Shown here: positions 5,921 through 8,645 of the stretch, in pieces
Position numbering within the stretch: the stretch's first letter is position 1
Layout: the number at the start of each line of letters is the position of its first letter
DNA from: Ruminococcaceae bacterium UBA7135
Lineage (GTDB): Bacteria > Bacillota > Clostridia > Oscillospirales > Ruminococcaceae
Length of the DNA: 8,645 nt
Assembly (NCBI GenBank): GCA_002492075.1
Contig: DKXD01000086.1
Span: forward strand, 1 to 8,645
Reading direction: 5' to 3'
The notes under the pieces: generated by a model
The model's input: only the letters and a program-made list of their open reading frames with translations
Told to the model about the DNA's origin: nothing
Databases searched by the model: none
Translations under genes and position numbers: made by a program

Positions 5921-7667
5921 TTGTAAGTTCGGCGAGCCATTCGCGCTCTTCCTCGGAAAGCAGCGGCGAGAGCGTTTCGCGAACCCGATTGTGATACTCA
6001 TTAAGCCGCGATATCTGCTCGTTCGTAAGCAGCGTTTTATCAATGCCGTCGCGGTCGAACGGCACACAGGTAAGCGGTGAGAATTTCAAAAATCCCTCAT
6101 GTTTCGACTTTTCGCACAGCACAAGGCTCTCATGGCGGATACCGAATTTTCCCTCGAAATACAGTCCCGGCTCATCGGAGGTTATCATGCCCTCGGCAAG
6201 CGGCGCGTCGTTCGCGGCATGCCACGAAATGCGCTGCGGTCCCTCGTGGACATTCAGAAGAAAACCCACTCCATGACCCGTTCCGTGCTTGAAATCAAAG
6301 CCGTGATCCCACAGCGGCTTTCGCGCGATACCGTCTAATGTAGAGCCGCGAACGCCTTTCGGGAAAACGGCCCCCAACAGCTCCAGATGAGCCGCCAGAA
6401 CCAGAGTAAACGCACGTTTTTCCTCGCTTGAAAGCTCGCCCAAAACGAACGTTCGCGTGATGTCGGTCGTACCATCCATATAATGCCCGCCCGTGTCGGA
6501 AAGCAGCAGCCCGCGCGTCTTCAACACGGCATTTGTTTCCTCCGTCGCGGAATAGTGAACTATCGCGCCGTGCGCACCGTAAGCCATTATCGGCTCGAAG
6601 CTCTGACCGAGATAATCCGCGCCTTGTTTTCGGAATTCCTCCAGCTTTTCGGCAGCAGAAATTTCGGTGACCTTTTCGCTTTGCACAGCCGTTTTCAGCC
6701 ACCTCATAAAACGCGTTAAGGCAACTCCATCCTTGATGTGAGCGGACTTTTCGGCGGATATCTCCGAAGCATTTTTGCACGCTTTCATAAGTTCTATCGG
6801 GGCGGTTTTGCCGACGACCTTTGCATTCTCCAAAGCGCTCCAAAAGCGGAAGTTGACAGCCTTTGGGTCACACCAAACGGAGCAGTCAAGTTCGCTCAAC
6901 GCGAAATAAATATCGTTGTACGGAAGAATTTCCACGCCGTCATCATATAGCGTCCCGACTATATCATCACCGAATATCGAGCGCTCGGCGAAAAGCCGCA
7001 CGTTATTCTCAAACACAAGCATAAAGGAGAGGAACACGGGATTATAGTCCACATCGCCGCCGCGCAGATTAAGCGTCCACGCTATTTCTGACAACTCCGA
7101 GACCGCAAGGCAATCAGCTTTTTCGAGCCGCATTTTTTCGCGGATTTTCGCGAGCTTCTCGGAGCGGGAAAGCCCGCAGAAACGCTCCGGAAGCGCGAAT
7201 ACGGGAGCCGCCGAAAGCGCCGGGTGGTCGCTCCACACAATGCCGCCCAAGTCCTCGTCGGTCTTGAAAGCAATACTCTTTTCACGCAAGGTGCGCCGCA
7301 AATTCAGCGCAAAAGACGCTCTTACGGCTCTGCCGTCAAATCCCAGCGCGGAATTTTCGGACATTTCCCTGCGCAAAAAATCCGCTATGGACGGCGTTTC
7401 GGGTTCGCCCTGTCTCATCAAGGCTATGCCGCTGCCCGAAAGCTCCGCCGCCGCCTGAATAAAATATCGTCCGTCCGTCCAAAGCGCGGCTTTATTTTCG
7501 GTGACGACCAGCGTTCCCGCCGAACCTGTAAAACCGCTTAAATACTCACGCAGCTTAAAATATGCGCCAACGTACTCCGAACCGTGAAAGTCCTCCGTCA
7601 TCACAATATACGCAAAAATGCCGCGGCTTTTCATCTCGCGGCGGAGCGCGGTTATCTGTTCTCTCAT
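5910..7667 (-). CDS. pepP: Xaa-Pro aminopeptidase, three-domain type, M24B family
   Basis: This cytosolic metallopeptidase removes the N-terminal residue from peptides with proline in position two. The protein has 585 residues, which is the long three-domain form (eukaryotic APP1-like) rather than the roughly 440-residue Escherichia coli form. Two creatinase-type N-terminal domains span about 1-155 and 165-300. TDGRYFIQA (64-72) is characteristic of the first. The pita-bread catalytic domain spans about 305-530. The five metal ligands are all present: D391 (SDTGG), D402 (TTDITRTF), H465 (GTGHGVGF), E499 (SDEPGLY) and E513 (RHESLVL). The 14-residue spacing of the last two fits the long form. 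A helical C-terminal extension, NEQISRLNEYHNRVRE onward (549-585), is also typical. The ATG overlaps the stop of the upstream pullulanase gene (ATGA), which suggests translational coupling. GGAAGG lies 7 bases upstream. The gene is intact with nothing missing. Confidence 0.97.
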   Translation of the reverse strand: MREQITALRREMKSRGIFAYIVMTEDFHGSEYVGAYFKLREYLSGFTGSAGTLVVTENKAALWTDGRYFIQAAAELSGSGIALMRQGEPETPSIADFLRREMSENSALGFDGRAVRASFALNLRRTLREKSIAFKTDEDLGGIVWSDHPALSAAPVFALPERFCGLSRSEKLAKIREKMRLEKADCLAVSELSEIAWTLNLRGGDVDYNPVFLSFMLVFENNVRLFAERSIFGDDIVGTLYDDGVEILPYNDIYFALSELDCSVWCDPKAVNFRFWSALENAKVVGKTAPIELMKACKNASEISAEKSAHIKDGVALTRFMRWLKTAVQSEKVTEISAAEKLEEFRKQGADYLGQSFEPIMAYGAHGAIVHYSATEETNAVLKTRGLLLSDTGGHYMDGTTDITRTFVLGELSSEEKRAFTLVLAAHLELLGAVFPKGVRGSTLDGIARKPLWDHGFDFKHGTGHGVGFLLNVHEGPQRISWHAANDAPLAEGMITSDEPGLYFEGKFGIRHESLVLCEKSKHEGFLKFSPLTCVPFDRDGIDKTLLTNEQISRLNEYHNRVRETLSPLLSEEEREWLAELTKPI

Positions 7668-8645
7668 TCCTTTACCTTCCTTGCCAAAAGTATTGAAAAC
7701 CCCGCGCAGAACAGCCGCTTTGCCGTATACAGCGGCTTATCCGAAGCGGAGTATTTATCGGCATACACCTTGAACGTGCCCCCGATCTCGGGAGAAAGCG
7801 CCTGCGCGGTCGATGACACAATCAGCACAAAATCACCCGCCGTCATCATAAATCCGCCGCCGAGATCCGTGAAAAAGCGCTCGCCGAACTCTCCGCGAAA
7901 ACGCTTCCTTATCGCGATAAGCCCGCGATAATATTCCACGAGAGCGCTGTTTTCCGAAACGCCGTTCCACTTTATAGAGTTCACGCTGTCGGGCTTGTTG
8001 TAAGAGTTTGCATCGCCGTTTTTGGAACGCAAAAACTCCTGCCCAGCCTGCAAAAACGCCATACCTCGCGACAAAAAAGTAAGAGCCGCGGCGGCTTTGT
8101 CGGCAAGCCGTATGCGTTCGGGGTCGGGACTGTCGAGCGATGCTTGCAGCTTGTCAAAAAGCGTGAGGTTGTCGTGGCACTCGGTGTAGTTTACAAGCTG
8201 TCTCGAGTCGTCCGTCCAGAAATCCCGCGGGAAAACTCCCGAAAGCGCCGCCTTTATCGGCGCGAAATGCCACTCGTCCGCCGCTCCGTTGACATAGCCG
8301 CGATCCTTCGCGTCAAACACCGAGCCTTTTACACAATCGCGGAACGAATCGTTAAAAAACGCGAAGTTATGCAGCTCCCGAGCGTTGCCAAGAACCGCCC
8401 TTTTCTCCTCCGCAAGCGCACTCGCGCCGCCCGTCCAGCCCTCTCCGTAGAGAAGAATGTCGGGGTTTATCGCGCGGAGCTTGCGCTCGGCTGCACGGAG
8501 CGTCTCAATGTCCAGCAGCCCCATAAGATCGAAACGAAAGCCGTCGAGGTGATACTCGCGAGCCAGAAACACAAGACTGTCAACAATGAATTTCCGCGCC
8601 ATTTTGCGTTCGCTCGCGAACTCGTTGCCGCAGCCCGAGCCGTTG
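7664..8645 (-). CDS. pulA: Type I pullulanase, GH13 family, C-terminal part
   Basis: The gene runs off the right edge, and 326 residues of the C-terminal part are visible. The frame stays open to the edge with NGSGCGNEFASER upstream of MARKF, a typical pullulanase stretch, so the methionine at 8602 is internal. The enzyme hydrolyses alpha-1,6 branch points in pullulan, starch or glycogen. Catalytic GH13 motifs are seen in order: GFRFDLMG with the nucleophile Asp (8530-8528), LYGEGW with the acid/base Glu (8443-8441), and ECHDN with the transition-state Asp (8173-8171). LQAGQEF and SYNKPDSVN, typical of pullulanase and isoamylase-type enzymes, follow. The last roughly 90 residues form the C-terminal beta-domain, with GTFKVYADKYSAS near the end. 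Whether it is secreted cannot be seen because the N-terminus is missing. It forms an ATGA overlap with the aminopeptidase gene downstream. An isoamylase or glycogen-debranching GlgX is less likely given the NGSGCGNE and ECHDN motifs. Confidence 0.94.
   Translation of the reverse strand, partial: NGSGCGNEFASERKMARKFIVDSLVFLAREYHLDGFRFDLMGLLDIETLRAAERKLRAINPDILLYGEGWTGGASALAEEKRAVLGNARELHNFAFFNDSFRDCVKGSVFDAKDRGYVNGAADEWHFAPIKAALSGVFPRDFWTDDSRQLVNYTECHDNLTLFDKLQASLDSPDPERIRLADKAAAALTFLSRGMAFLQAGQEFLRSKNGDANSYNKPDSVNSIKWNGVSENSALVEYYRGLIAIRKRFRGEFGERFFTDLGGGFMMTAGDFVLIVSSTAQALSPEIGGTFKVYADKYSASDKPLYTAKRLFCAGFSILLARKVKE

Overview
The window looks like a chromosomal segment of a Gram-positive gut-type anaerobe of the class Clostridia, most likely an Oscillospiraceae/Ruminococcaceae relative. 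The basis is a three-domain aminopeptidase P, a type I pullulanase, a BspA-like leucine-rich-repeat protein and a YceG/TelA pair of the Bacillus/Clostridium type, together with strong AGGAGG-type ribosome binding sites and frequent ATA and AGA codons. The genus cannot be fixed from the sequence alone.

Left half, plus strand (1-4998): a compact three-gene tellurite-resistance-like (Ter) cassette. It contains (i) a mosaic protein ending in a divergent TerD domain (69-1430), (ii) an enlarged YceG-family protein (1480-3654), and (iii) TelA, the toxic-anion-resistance family protein (3771-4949). The order TerD, YceG, TelA parallels the yceC-yceH stress operon of Bacillus subtilis, but no TerC membrane protein is visible here. 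Such modules are linked to envelope and general stress and to resistance to toxic anions. Their biochemical activity is not established. A hairpin at 4972-4998 closes the cassette.

Right half, minus strand (5001-8645): read in the direction of transcription, a type I pullulanase whose N-terminus lies outside the window (8645-7664) overlaps by ATGA with a 585-residue Xaa-Pro aminopeptidase (7667-5910). A 111-base gap holding a palindromic element follows, then a small A+T-richer leucine-rich-repeat protein (5798-5001). That gene ends tail-to-tail with telA across the shared hairpin. Pullulanase and aminopeptidase P are housekeeping degradative enzymes (alpha-1,6 branches of glycogen or starch, and X-Pro peptides). 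I see no functional link to the Ter cassette.

The most interesting signals are these. The YceG protein is built of three tandem copies of a roughly 210-270 residue unit, visible from repeated G-[YV]-[DE]-D boundaries and an invariant Glu-(10 residues)-Gly spacing. The TerD protein carries a beta-helix-like head and lacks the usual acidic calcium loop. TelA shows much stronger Ile codon bias than its neighbour. Two related perfect or near-perfect palindromes lie in separate intergenic spaces. No gap between genes exceeds 120 bases, and no RNA gene, CRISPR array or transposase was found.
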